From Muricea muricata (taxonomy: Eukaryota > Cnidaria > Anthozoa > Malacalcyonacea > Plexauridae): DNA of 64,000 nucleotides. The notes under the pieces are model-generated. The model saw nothing but the letters and a program-made list of their open reading frames with translations, was not told the DNA's origin and searched no databases. Position numbers and translations under genes: made by a program. Shown here piece by piece: positions 11,650 through 25,416 of this stretch. Numbering within the stretch: the first letter of the stretch is position 1; every line of letters starts with the position of its first letter. The stretch is from NCBI GenBank assembly GCA_963855995.1, contig OY979725.1, positions 1,922,001-1,986,000 of the forward strand, given 5' to 3'.

Positions 11650-14600
11650 GTCAAACATAGTGGTAAACACTAGCACACTGTCTCAAGTACATGTTTACAT
11701 CCCAAAACTTATATAGAACTTCAACCTGAGGCGATATGATGATGTTTAAGTAATTTTACATGATTTCCATGCAAAATGGGAAGATGGCAAATGAAGACAT
11801 ATCCAAAATACAAACCCAGTAATAAAGCAATGAGCTGAAATGAGGCAGATTCTGAAAAAGCAATTAGATGCGTCGTTCTGCCTCCAAACTAAGTTTTTTC
11901 TTATACTATGACTGATTCGATTGCTTTTGCAAAGTTTCAAGCGATTTCGTCAAACTTTGCCGACTTTAAAAAATTCAGCCAAATATAACAAAGTAGGAGA
12001 AAGTCAAACATAGTGGTAAACACTAGCACACTGTCTCAAGTACATGTTTACATCCCAAAACTTATATAGAACTTCAACCTGAGGCGATATGATGATGTTT
12101 AAGTAATTTTACATGATTTCCATGCAAAATGGGAAGATGGCGAATGAAGACATATCCAAAATACAAACCCAGTAATAAGGCAATGAGCTGAAATGAGGCA
12201 GATTCTGAAAAAGCAATTAGATGCGTCGTTCTGCCTCCAAACTAAGTTTTTTCTTATACTATGACTGATTCGATTGCTTTTGCAAAGTTTCAAGCGATTT
12301 CGTCAAACTTTGCCGACTTTCAAAAATTCAGCCAAATATAACAAAGTAGGAGAAAGTCAAACATAGTAGTAAACACTAGCACACTGTCTCAAGTACATGT
12401 TTACATCCAAAAACTTATATAGAACTTCAACCTGAGGCGATATGATGATGTTTGAGTAATTTTACATGATTTCCATGCAAAATGGAAAGATGGCGAATGA
12501 AGACATATCCAAAATACAAACCCAGTAATAAGGCAATGAGCTGAAATGAGGCAGATTCTGAAAAAGCAATTAGATGCGTCGTTCTGCCTCCAAACTAAGT
12601 TTTTTCTTATACTATGACTGATTCGATCACTTTTGCAAAGTTTCAAGCGATTTCGTCAAACTTTGCCGACTTTCAAAAATTCAGCCAAATATAACAAAGT
12701 AGGAGAAAGTCAAACATAGTGGTAAACACTAGCACACTGTCTCAAGTACATGTTTAAATCCCAAAACTTATATAGAACTTCAACCTGAGGCGATATGATG
12801 ATGTTTGAGTAATTTTACATGATTTCCATGCAAAATGGGAAGATGGCGAATGAAGACATATCCAAAATACAAACCCAGTAATAAGGCAATGAGCTGAATT
12901 GAGGCAGATTCTGAAAAAGCAATTAGATGCGTCGTTCTGCCTCCAAACTAAGTTTTTTCTTATACTATGACTGATTCGATCACTTTTGCAAAGTTTCAAG
13001 CGATTTCGTCAAACTTTGCCGACTTTCAAAAATTCAGCCAAATATAACAAAGTAGGAGAAAGTCAAACATAGTGGTAAACACTAGCACACTGTCTCAAGT
13101 ACATGTTTACATCCCAAAACTTATATAGAACTTCAACCTGAGGCGATATGATGATGTTTGAGTAATTTTACATGATTTCCATGCAAAATGGGAAGATGGC
13201 GAATGAAGACATATCCAAAATACAAACCCAGTAATAAGGCAATGAGCTGAAATGAGGCAGATTCTGAAAAAGCAATTAGATGCGTCGTTCTGCCTCCAAA
13301 CTAAGTTTTTTCTTATACTATGACTGATTCGATCGCTTTTGCAAAGTTTCAAGCGATTTCGTCAAACTTTGCCGACTTTCAAAAATTCAGCCAAATATAA
13401 CAAAGTAGGAGAAAGTCAAACATAGTGGTAAACACTAGCACACTGTCTCAAGTACATGTTTACATCCCAAAACTTATATAGAACTTCAACCTGAGGCGAT
13501 ATGATGATGTTTGAGTAATTTTACATGATTTCCATGCAAAATGGGAAGATGGCGAATGAAGACATATCCAAAATACAAACCCAGTAATAAGGCAATGAGC
13601 TGAAATGAGGCAGATTCTGAAAAAGCGATTAGATGCGTCGTTCTGCCTCCAAACTAAGTTTTTTCTTATACTATGACTGATTCGATCACTTTTGCAAAGT
13701 TTCAAGCGATTTCGTCAAACTTTGCCGACTTTCAAAAATTCAGCCAAATATAACAAAGTAGGAGAAAGTCAAACATAGTGGTAAACACTAGCACACTGTC
13801 TCAAGTACATGTTTACATCCCAAAACTTATATAGAACTTCAACCTGAGGCGATATGATGATGTTAGAGTAATTTTACATGATTTCCATGCAAAATGGGAA
13901 GATGGCGAATGAAGACATATCCAAAATACAAACCCAGTAATAAGGCAATGAGCTGAAATGAGGCAGATTCTGAAAAAACAATTAGATGCGTCGTTCTGCC
14001 TCCAAACTAAGTTTTTTCTTATACTATGACTGATTCGATCGCTTTTGCAAAGTTTCAAGCGATTTCGTCAAACTTTGCCGACTTTCAAAAATTCAGCCAA
14101 ATATAACAAAGTAGGAGAAAGTCAAACATAGTGGTAAACACTAGCACACTGTCTCAAGTACATGTTTACATCCCAAAACTTATATAGAACTTCAACCTGA
14201 GGCGATATGATGATGTTTGAGTAATTTTACATGATTTCCATGCAAAATGGGAAGATGGCGAATGAAGACATATCCAAAATACAAACCCAGTAATAAGGCA
14301 ATGAGCTGAAATGAGGCAGATTCTGAAAAAGCAATTAGATGCGTCGTTCTGCCTCCAAACTAAGTTTTTTCTTATACTATGACTGATTCGATCACTTTTG
14401 CAAAGTTTCAAGCGATTTCGTCAAACTTTGCCGACTTTCAAAAATTCAGCCAAATATAACAAAGTAGGAGAAAGTCAAACATAATGGTAAACACTAGCAC
14501 ACTGTCTCAAGTACATGTTTACATCCCAAAACTTATATAGAACTTCAACCTGAGGCGATATGATGATGTTTGAGTAATTTTACATGATTTCCATGCAAAA

Positions 14601-16591
14601 TGGGAAGATGGCGAATGAAGACATATCCAAAATACAAACCCAGTAATAAGGCAATGAGCTGAAATGAGGCAGATTCTGAAAAAGCAATTAGATGCGTCAT
14701 TCTGCCTCCAAACTAAGTTTTTTCTTATACTATGACTGATTCGATCACTTTTGCAAAGTTTCAAGCGATTTCGTCAAACTTTGCCGACTTTCAAAAATTC
14801 AGCCAAATATAACAAAGTAGGAGAAAGTCAAACATAGTAGTAAACACTAGCACACTGTCTCAAGTACATGTTTACATCCAAAAACTTATATAGAACTTCA
14901 ACCTGAGGCGATATGATGATGTTTGAGTAATTTCACATGATTTCCATGCAAAATGGGAAGATGGCGAATGAAGACATATCCAAAATACAAACCCAGTAAT
15001 AAGGCAATGAGCTGAAATGAGGCAGATTCTGAAAAAGCAATTAGATGCGTCGTTCTGCCTCCAAACTAAGTTTTTTCTTATACTATGACTGATTCGATCA
15101 CTTTTGCAAAGTTTCAAGCGATTTCGTCAAACTTTGCCGACTTTCAAAAATTCAGCCAAATATAACAAAGTAGGAGAAAGTCAAACATAATGGTAAACAC
15201 TAGCACACTGTCTCAAGTACATGTTTACATCCCAAAACTTATATAGAACTTCAACCTGAGGCGATATGATGATGTTTGAGTAATTTTACATGATTTCCAT
15301 GCAAAATGGGAAGATGGCGAATGAAGACATATCCAAAATACAAACCCAGTAATAAGGCAATGAGCTGAAATGAGGCAGATTCTGAAAAAGCAATTAGATG
15401 CGTCATTCTGCCTCCAAACTAAGTTTTTTCTTATACTATGACTGATTCGATCACTTTTGCAAAGTTTCAAGCGATTTCGTCAAACTTTGCCGACTTTCAA
15501 AAATTCAGCCAAATATAACAAAGTAGGAGAAAGTCAAACATAGTAGTAAACACTAGCACACTGTCTCAAGTACATGTTTACATCCAAAAACTTATATAGA
15601 ACTTCAACCTGAGGCGATATGATGATGTTTGAGTAATTTCACATGATTTCCATGCAAAATGGGAAGATGGCGAATGAAGACATATCCAAAATACAAACCC
15701 AGTAATAAGGCAATGAGCTGAAATGAGGCAGATTCTGAAAAAGCAATTAGATGCGTCGTTCTGCCTCCAAACTAAGTTTTTTCTTATACTATGACTGATT
15801 CGATCCCTTTTGCAAAGTTTCAAGCGATTTCGTCAATTTTTGCCGACTTTCAAAAATTCAGCTAAATATAACAAAGTAGGAGAAAGTCAAACATAGTGGT
15901 AAACACTAGCACACTGTCTCAAGTACATGTTTACATCCCAAAACTTATATAGAACTTCAACCTGAGGCGATATGATGATGTTTGAGTAATTTTACATGAT
16001 TTCCATGCAAAATGGGAAGATGGCGAATGAAGACATATCCAAAATACAAACCCAGTAATAAGGCAATGAGCTGAAATGAGGCAGATTCTGAAAAAACAAT
16101 TAGATGCGTCGTTCTGCCTCCAAACTAAGTTTTTTCTTATACTATGACTGATTCGATCGCTTTTGCAAAGTTTCAAGCGATTTCGTCAAACTTTGCCGAC
16201 TTTCAAAAATTCAGCCAAATATAACAAAGTAGGAGAAAGTCAAACATAGTGGTAAACACTAGCACACTGTCTCAAGTACATGTTTACATCCAAAAACTTA
16301 TATAGAACTTCAACCTGAGGCGATATGATGATGTTTGAGTAATTTTACATGATTTCCATGCAAAATGGGAAGATGGCGAATGAAGACATATCCAAAATAC
16401 AAACCCAGTAATAAGGCAATGAGCTGAAATGAGGCAGATTCTGAAAAAACAATTAGATGCGTCGTTCTGCCTCCAAACTAAGTTTTTTCTTATACTATGA
16501 CTGATTCGATCGCTTTTGCAAAGTTTCAAGCGATTTCGTCAAACTTTGCCGACTTTCAAAAATTCAGCCAAATATAACAAAGTAGGAGAAA
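11650..16591 (+). repeat. 14-monomer higher-order repeat unit, copy 2 (monomers 34-47)
   Basis: Monomers 34-44 match monomers 20-30 subtype for subtype, including the paired 11A/226A and 108C monomers. One private change is visible: position 98 T>A in monomer 40 (13865). The last three monomers diverge. Monomer 45 has TT at 305-306 and lacks the 347-348 AA. Monomers 46 and 47 are both 211A/CG, and 47 has 54A without its usual partner 13A. A later exchange therefore replaced the end of this copy. Confidence 0.85.
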
Positions 16592-19500
16592 GTCAAACAT
16601 AGTGGTAAACACTAGCACACTGTCTCAAGTACATGTTTACATCCAAAAACTTATATAGAACTTCAACCTGAGGCGATATGATGATGTTTGAGTAATTTTA
16701 CATGATTTCCATGCAAAATGGAAAGATGGCGAATGAAGACATATCCAAAATACAAACCCAGTAATAAGGCAATGAGCTGAAATGAGGCAGATTCTGAAAA
16801 AGCAATTAGATGCGTCGTTCTGCCTCCAAACTAAGTTTTTTCTTATACTATGACTGATTCGATCACTTTTGCAAAGTTTCAAGCGATTTCGTCAAACTTT
16901 GCCGACTTTCAAAAATTCAGCCAAATATAACAAAGTACGAGAAAGTCAAACATAGTGGTAAACACTAGCACACTGTCTCAAGTACATGTTTAAATCCCAA
17001 AACTTATATAGAACTTCAACCTGAGGCGATATGATGATGTTTGAGTAATTTTACATGATTTCCATGCAAAATGGGAAGATGGCGAATGAAGACATATCCA
17101 AAATACAAACCCAGTAATAAGGCAATGAGCTGAATTGAGGCAGATTCTGAAAAAGCAATTAGATGCGTCGTTCTGCCTCCAAACTAAGTTTTTTCTTATA
17201 CTATGACTGATTCGATCACTTTTGCAAAGTTTCAAGCGATTTCGTCAAACTTTGCCGACTTTCAAAAATTCAGCCATATATAACAAAGTAGGAGAAAGTC
17301 AAACATAGTGGTAAACACTAGCACACTGTCTCAAGTACATGTTTACATCCCAAAACTTATATAGAACTTCAACCTGAGGCGATATGATGATGTTTGAGTA
17401 ATTTTACATGATTTCCATGCAAAATGGGAAGATGGCGAATGAAGACATATCCAAAATACAAACCCAGTAATAAGGCAATGAGCTGAAATGAGGCAGATTC
17501 TGAAAAAGCAATTAGATGCGTCGTTCTGCCTCCAAACTAAGTTTTTTCTTATACTATGACTGATTCGATCGCTTTTGCAAAGTTTCAAGCGATTTCGTCA
17601 AACTTTGCCGACTTTCAAAAATTCAGCCAAATATAACAAAGTAGGAGAAAGTCAAACATAGTGGTAAACACTAGCACACTGTCTCAAGTACATGTTTACA
17701 TCCCAAAACTTATATAGAACTTCAACCTGAGGCGATATGATGATGTTTGAGTAATTTTACATGATTTCCATGCAAAATGGGAAGATGGCGAATGAAGACA
17801 TATCCAAAATACAAACCCAGTAATAAGGCAATGAGCTGAAATGAGGCAGATTCTGAAAAAGCGATTAGATGCGTCGTTCTGCCTCCAAACTAAGTTTTTT
17901 CTTATACTATGACTGATTCGATCACTTTTGCAAAGTTTCAAGCGATTTCGTCAAACTTTGCCGACTTTCAAAAATTCAGCCAAATATAACAAAGTAGGAG
18001 AAAGTCAAACATAGTGGTAAACACTAGCACACTGTCTCAAGTACATGTTTACATCCCAAAACTTATATAGAACTTCAACCTGAGGCGATATGATGATGTT
18101 TGAGTAATTTTACATGATTTCCATGCAAAATGGGAAGATGGCGAATGAAGACATATCCAAAATACAAACCCAGTAATAAGGCAATGAGCTGAAATGAGGC
18201 AGATTCTGAAAAAACAATTAGATGCGTCGTTCTGCCTCCAAACTAAGTTTTTTCTTATACTATGACTGATTCGATCGCTTTTGCAAAGTTTCAAGCGATT
18301 TCGTCAAACTTTGCCGACTTTCAAAAATTCAGCCAAATATAACAAAGTAGGAGAAAGTCAAACATAGTGGTAAACACTAGCACACTGTCTCAAGTACATG
18401 TTTACATCCCAAAACTTATATAGAACTTCAACCTGAGGCGATATGATGATGTTTGAGTAATTTTACATGATTTCCATGCAAAATGGGAAGATGGCGAATG
18501 AAGACATATCCAAAATACAAACCCAGTAATAAGGCAATGAGCTGAAATGAGGCAGATTCTGAAAAAGCAATTAGATGCGTCGTTCTGCCTCCAAACTAAG
18601 TTTTTTCTTATACTATGACTGATTCGATCACTTTTGCAAAGTTTCAAGCGATTTCGTCAAACTTTGCCGACTTTCAAAAATTCAGCCAAATATAACAAAG
18701 TAGGAGAAAGTCAAACATAATGGTAAACACTAGCACACTGTCTCAAGTACATGTTTACATCCCAAAACTTATATAGAACTTCAACCTGAGGCGATATGAT
18801 GATGTTTGAGTAATTTTACATGATTTCCATGCAAAATGGGAAGATGGCGAATGAAGACATATCCAAAATACAAACCCAGTAATAAGGCAATGAGCTGAAA
18901 TGAGGCAGATTCTGAAAAAGCAATTAGATGCGTCATTCTGCCTCCAAACTAAGTTTTTTCTTATACTATGACTGATTCGATCACTTTTGCAAAGTTTCAA
19001 GCGATTTCGTCAAACTTTGCCGACTTTCAAAAATTCAGCCAAATATAACAAAGTAGGAGAAAGTCAAACATAGTAGTAAACACTAGCACACTGTCTCAAG
19101 TACATGTTTACATCCAAAAACTTATATAGAACTTCAACCTGAGGCGATATGATGATGTTTGAGTAATTTCACATGATTTCCATGCAAAATGGGAAGATGG
19201 CGAATGAAGACATATCCAAAATACAAACCCAGTAATAAGGCAATGAGCTGAAATGAGGCAGATTCTGAAAAAGCAATTAGATGCGTCGTTCTGCCTCCAA
19301 ACTAAGTTTTTTCTTATACTATGACTGATTCGATCACTTTTGCAAAGTTTCAAGCGATTTCGTCAAACTTTGCCGACTTTCAAAAATTCAGCCAAATATA
19401 ACAAAGTAGGAGAAAGTCAAACATAATGGTAAACACTAGCACACTGTCTCAAGTACATGTTTACATCCCAAAACTTATATAGAACTTCAACCTGAGGCGA

Positions 19501-20827
19501 TATGATGATGTTTGAGTAATTTTACATGATTTCCATGCAAAATGGGAAGATGGCGAATGAAGACATATCCAAAATACAAACCCAGTAATAAGGCAATGAG
19601 CTGAAATGAGGCAGATTCTGAAAAAGCAATTAGATGCGTCATTCTGCCTCCAAACTAAGTTTTTTCTTATACTATGACTGATTCGATCACTTTTGCAAAG
19701 TTTCAAGCGATTTCGTCAAACTTTGCCGACTTTCAAAAATTCAGCCAAATATAACAAAGTAGGAGAAAGTCAAACATAGTAGTAAACACTAGCACACTGT
19801 CTCAAGTACATGTTTACATCCAAAAACTTATATAGAACTTCAACCTGAGGCGATATGATGATGTTTGAGTAATTTCACATGATTTCCATGCAAAATGGGA
19901 AGATGGCGAATGAAGACATATCCAAAATACAAACCCAGTAATAAGGCAATGAGCTGAAATGAGGCAGATTCTGAAAAAGCAATTAGATGCGTCGTTCTGC
20001 CTCCAAACTAAGTTTTTTCTTATACTATGACTGATTCGATCCCTTTTGCAAAGTTTCAAGCGATTTCGTCAAACTTTGCCGACTTTCAAAAATTCAGCTA
20101 AATATAACAAAGTAAAAGAAAGTCAAACATAGTGGTAAACACTAGCACACTGTCTCAAGTACATGTTTACATCCCAAAACTTATATAGAACTTCAACCTG
20201 AGGCGATATGATGATGTTTGAGTAATTTTACATGATTTCCATGCAAAATGGGAAGATGGCGAATGAAGACATATCCAAAATACAAACCCAGTAATAAGGC
20301 AATGAGCTGAAATGAGGCAGATTCTGAAAAAGCAATTAGATGCGTCGTTCTGCCTCCAAACTAAGTTTTTTCTTATACTATGACTGATTCGATCACTTTT
20401 GCAAAGTTTCAAGCGATTTCGTCAAACTTTGCCGACTTTCAAAAATTCAGCCAAATATAACAAAGTACGAGAAAGTCAAACATAGTGGTAAACACTAGCA
20501 CACTGTCTCAAGTACATGTTTAAATCCCAAAACTTATATAGAACTTCAACCTGAGGCGATATGATGATGTTTGAGTAATTTTACATGATTTCCATGCAAA
20601 ATGGGAAGATGGCGAATGAAGACATATCCAAAATACAAACCCAGTAATAAGGCAATGAGCTGAAATGAGGCAGATTCTGAAAAAGCAATTAGATGCATCG
20701 TTCTGCCTCCAAACTAAGTTTTTTCTTATACTATGACTGATTCGATCGCTTTTGCAAAGTTTCAAGCGATTTCGTCAAACTTTGCCGACTTTCAAAAATT
20801 CAGCCAAATATAACAAAGTAGGAGAAA
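16592..20827 (+). repeat. Shortened third copy of the 14-monomer unit (monomers 48-59)
   Basis: Monomers 49-56 match 23-30 and 37-44, and monomers 57-58 match 31-32. The first two subtypes of the unit (the 99A monomers) are absent: the copy starts with a 54A/131A monomer that carries 347C but lacks 13A. The unit is therefore 12 monomers instead of 14. Monomer 49 has a private change at position 334 (CCATATA for CCAAATA, near 17276). Monomer 59 has 223A instead of 191T and begins the next regional pattern. Confidence 0.8.
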
Positions 20828-21886
20828 GTCAAACATAGTGGTAAACACTAGCACACTGTCTCAAGTACATGTTTACATCCCAAAACTTATATAGAACTTC
20901 AACCTGAGGCGATATGATGATGTTTGAGTAATTTTACATGATTTCCATGCAAAATGGGAAGATGGCGAATGAAGACATATCCAAAATACAAACCCAGTAA
21001 TAAGGCAATGATCTGAAATGAGGCAGATTCTGAAAAAGCAATTAGATGCGTCGTTCTGCCTCCAAACTAAGTTTTTTCTTATACTATGACTGATTCGATC
21101 GCTTTTGCAAAGTTTCAAGCGATTTCGTCAAACTTTGCCGACTTTCAAAAATTCAGCCAAATATAACAAAGTAGGAGAAAGTCAAACATAGTGGTAAACA
21201 CTAGCACACTGTCTCAAGTACATGTTTACATCCCAAAACTTATATAGAACTTCAACCTGAGGCGATATGATGATGTTTGAGTAATTTTACATGATTTCCA
21301 TGCAAAATGGGAAGATGGCGAATGAAGACATATCCAAAATACAAACCCAGTAATAAGGCAATGAGCTGAAATGAGGCAGATTCTGAAAAAGCAATTAGAT
21401 GCGTCGTTCTGCCTCCAAACTAAGTTTTTTCTTATACTATGACTGATTCGATCACTTTTGCAAAGTTTCAAGCGATTTCGTGAAACTTTGCCGACTTTCA
21501 AAAATTCAGCCAAATATAACAAAGTAGGAGAAAGTCAAACATAGTAGTAAACACTAGCACACTGTCTCAAGTACATGTTTACATCCAAAAACTTATATAG
21601 AACTTCAACCTGAGGCGATATGATGATGTTTGAGTAATTTCACATGATTTCCATGCAAAATGGGAAGATGGCGAATGAAGACATATCCAAAATACAAACC
21701 CAGTAATAAGGCAATGAGCTGAAATGAGGCAGATTCTGAAAAAGCAATTAGATGCGTCGTTCTGCCTCCAAACTAAGTTTTTTCTTATACTATGACTGAT
21801 TCGATCCCTTTTGCAAAGTTTCAAGCGATTTCGTCAATTTTTGCCGACTTTCAAAAATTCAGCTAAATATAACAAAGTAGGAGAAA
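19416..21886 (+). repeat. Seven-monomer segment (56-62), repeated 17 monomers later
   Basis: Order: 11A/226A; 108C/CC/331T with 347-348 AA; 347C; 49A/223A/CG; 185T/CG; 302G; 108C/CC/331T with 305-306 TT. Exactly this order returns in monomers 73-79 (25417-27887), 6001 bp downstream. Monomer 61 shows the 302C>G change at 21482, which lengthens the dyad around 280-311. Confidence 0.85.
21460..21491. repeat. Lengthened dyad (11-bp arms) in the 302G subtype
   Basis: In monomer 61 C302 is replaced by G (21482). GCAAAGTTTCA at 21460-21470 now pairs without mismatch with TGAAACTTTGC at 21481-21491 across a 10-base spacer. The same change occurs in monomers 78, 126, 132, 141 and 162. It also removes a minus-strand stop codon, so the chance open frame there grows from 81 to 98 codons. 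Confidence 0.85.
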
Positions 21887-22239
21887 GTCAAACATAGTGG
21901 TAAACACTAGCACACTGTCTCAAGTACATGTTTACATCCAAAAACTTATATAGAACTTCAACCTGAGGCGATATGATGATGTTTGAGTAATTTTACATGA
22001 TTTCCATGCAAAATGGGAAGATGGCGAATGAAGACATATCCAAAATACAAACCCAGTAATAAGGCAATGAGCTGAAATGAGGCAGATTCTGAAAAAACAA
22101 TTAGATGCGTCGTTCTGCCTCCAAACTAAGTTTTTTCTTATACTATGACTGATTCGATCGCTTTTGCAAAGTTTCAAGCGATTTCGTCAAACTTTGCCGA
22201 CTTTCAAAAATTCAGCCAAATATAACAAAGTAGGAGAAA

Positions 22240-24004
22240 GTCAAACATAGTGGTAAACACTAGCACACTGTCTCAAGTACATGTTTACATCCCAAAACTT
22301 ATATAGAACTTCAACCTGAGGCGATATGATGATGTTTGAGTAATTTTACATGATTTCCATGCAAAATGGGAAGATGGCGAATGAAGACATATCCAAAATA
22401 CAAACCCAGTAATAAGGCAATGAGCTGAAATGAGGCAGATTCTGAAAAAGCAATTAGATGCGTCGTTCTGCCTCCAAACTAAGTTTTTTCTTATACTATG
22501 ACTGATTCGATCACTTTTGCAAAGTTTCAAGCGATTTCGTCAAACTTTGCCGACTTTCAAAAATTCAGCCAAATATAACAAAGTAGGAGAAAGTCAAACA
22601 TAATGGTAAACACTAGCACACTGTCTCAAGTACATGTTTACATCCCAAAACTTATATAGAACTTCAACCTGAGGCGATATGATGATGTTTGAGTAATTTT
22701 ACATGATTTCCATGCAAAATGGGAAGATGGCGAATGAAGACATATCCAAAATACAAACCCAGTAATAAGGCAATGAGCTGAAATGAGGCAGATTCTGAAA
22801 AAGCAATTAGATGCGTCATTCTGCCTCCAAACTAAGTTTTTTCTTATACTATGACTGATTCGATCACTTTTGCAAAGTTTCAAGCGATTTCGTCAAACTT
22901 TGCCGACTTTCAAAAATTCAGCCAAATATAACAAAGTAGGAGAAAGTCAAACATAGTAGTAAACACTAGCACACTGTCTCAAGTACATGTTTACATCCAA
23001 AAACTTATATAGAACTTCAACCTGAGGCGATATGATGATGTTTGAGTAATTTCACATGATTTCCATGCAAAATGGGAAGATGGCGAATGAAGACATATCC
23101 AAAATACAAACCCAGTAATAAGGCAATGAGCTGAAATGAGGCAGATTCTGAAAAAGCAATTAGATGCGTCGTTCTGCCTCCAAACTAAGTTTTTTCTTAT
23201 ACTATGACTGATTCGATCCCTTTTGCAAAGTTTCAAGCGATTTCGTCAAACTTTGCCGACTTTCAAAAATTCAGCTAAATATAACAAAGTAAAAGAAAGT
23301 CAAACATAGTGGTAAACACTAGCACACTGTCTCAAGTACATGTTTACATCCCAAAACTTATATAGAACTTCAACCTGAGGCGATATGATGATGTTTGAGT
23401 AATTTTACATGATTTCCATGCAAAATGGGAAGATGGCGAATGAAGACATATCCAAAATACAAACCCAGTAATAAGGCAATGAGCTGAAATGAGGCAGATT
23501 CTGAAAAAGCAATTAGATGCGTCGTTCTGCCTCCAAACTAAGTTTTTTCTTATACTATGACTGATTCGATCACTTTTGCAAAGTTTCAAGCGATTTCGTC
23601 AAACTTTGCCGACTTTCAAAAATTCAGCCAAATATAACAAAGTACGAGAAAGTCAAACATAGTGGTAAACACTAGCACACTGTCTCAAGTACATGTTTAA
23701 ATCCCAAAACTTATATAGAACTTCAACCTGAGGCGATATGATGATGTTTGAGTAATTTTACATGATTTCCATGCAAAATGGGAAGATGGCGAATGAAGAC
23801 ATATCCAAAATACAAACCCAGTAATAAGGCAATGAGCTGAAATGAGGCAGATTCTGAAAAAGCAATTAGATGCATCGTTCTGCCTCCAAACTAAGTTTTT
23901 TCTTATACTATGACTGATTCGATCGCTTTTGCAAAGTTTCAAGCGATTTCGTCAAACTTTGCCGACTTTCAAAAATTCAGCCAAATATAACAAAGTAGGA
24001 GAAA
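22240..24004 (+). repeat. Five-monomer segment (64-68), repeated 8 monomers later
   Basis: Order: baseline; 11A/226A; 108C/CC with 347-348 AA; 347C; 49A/223A/CG. The same five return as monomers 72-76 (25064-26828) at a spacing of 2824 bp. Monomers 69-71 between them are a 99A monomer, a 110A/131A/293G/347C monomer and a 49A/211A monomer. Confidence 0.8.
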
Positions 24005-25416
24005 GTCAAACATAGTGGTAAACACTAGCACACTGTCTCAAGTACATGTTTACATCCCAAAACTTATATAGAACTTCAACCTGAGGCGATATGATGATGT
24101 TTAAGTAATTTTACATGATTTCCATGCAAAATGGGAAGATGGCGAATGAAGACATATCCAAAATACAAACCCAGTAATAAGGCAATGAGCTGAAATGAGG
24201 CAGATTCTGAAAAAGCAATTAGATGCGTCGTTCTGCCTCCAAACTAAGTTTTTTCTTATACTATGACTGATTCGATCACTTTTGCAAAGTTTCAAGCGAT
24301 TTCGTCAAACTTTGCCGACTTTCAAAAATTCAGCCAAATATAACAAAGTAGGAGAAAGTCAAACATAGTAGTAAACACTAGCACACTGTCTCAAGTACAT
24401 GTTTACATCCAAAAACTTATATAGAACTTCAACCTGAGGCGATATGATGATGTTTGAGTAATTTTAAATGATTTCCATGCAAAATGGAAAGATGGCGAAT
24501 GAAGACATATCCAAAATACAAACCCAGTAATAAGGCAATGAGCTGAAATGAAGCAGATTCTGAAAAAGCAATTAGATGCGTCGTTCTGCCTCCAAACTAA
24601 GTTTTTTCTTATACTATGACTGATTCGATCACTTTTGCAAAGTTTCAAGGGATTTCGTCAAACTTTGCCGACTTTCAAAAATTCAGCCAAATATAACAAA
24701 GTACGAGAAAGTCAAACATAGTGGTAAACACTAGCACACTGTCTCAAGTACATGTTTAAATCCCAAAACTTATATAGAACTTCAACCTGAGGCGATATGA
24801 TGATGTTTGAGTAATTTTACATGATTTCCATGCAAAATGGGAAGATGGCGAATGAAGACATATCCAAAATACAAACCCAGTAATAAGGCAATGAGCTGAA
24901 ATGAGGCAGATTCTGAAAAAACAATTAGATGCGTCGTTCTGCCTCCAAACTAAGTTTTTTCTTATACTATGACTGATTCGATCGCTTTTGCAAAGTTTCA
25001 AGCGATTTCGTCAAACTTTGCCGACTTTCAAAAATTCAGCCAAATATAACAAAGTAGGAGAAAGTCAAACATAGTGGTAAACACTAGCACACTGTCTCAA
25101 GTACATGTTTACATCCCAAAACTTATATAGAACTTCAACCTGAGGCGATATGATGATGTTTGAGTAATTTTACATGATTTCCATGCAAAATGGGAAGATG
25201 GCGAATGAAGACATATCCAAAATACAAACCCAGTAATAAGGCAATGAGCTGAAATGAGGCAGATTCTGAAAAAGCAATTAGATGCGTCGTTCTGCCTCCA
25301 AACTAAGTTTTTTCTTATACTATGACTGATTCGATCACTTTTGCAAAGTTTCAAGCGATTTCGTCAAACTTTGCCGACTTTCAAAAATTCAGCCAAATAT
25401 AACAAAGTAGGAGAAA

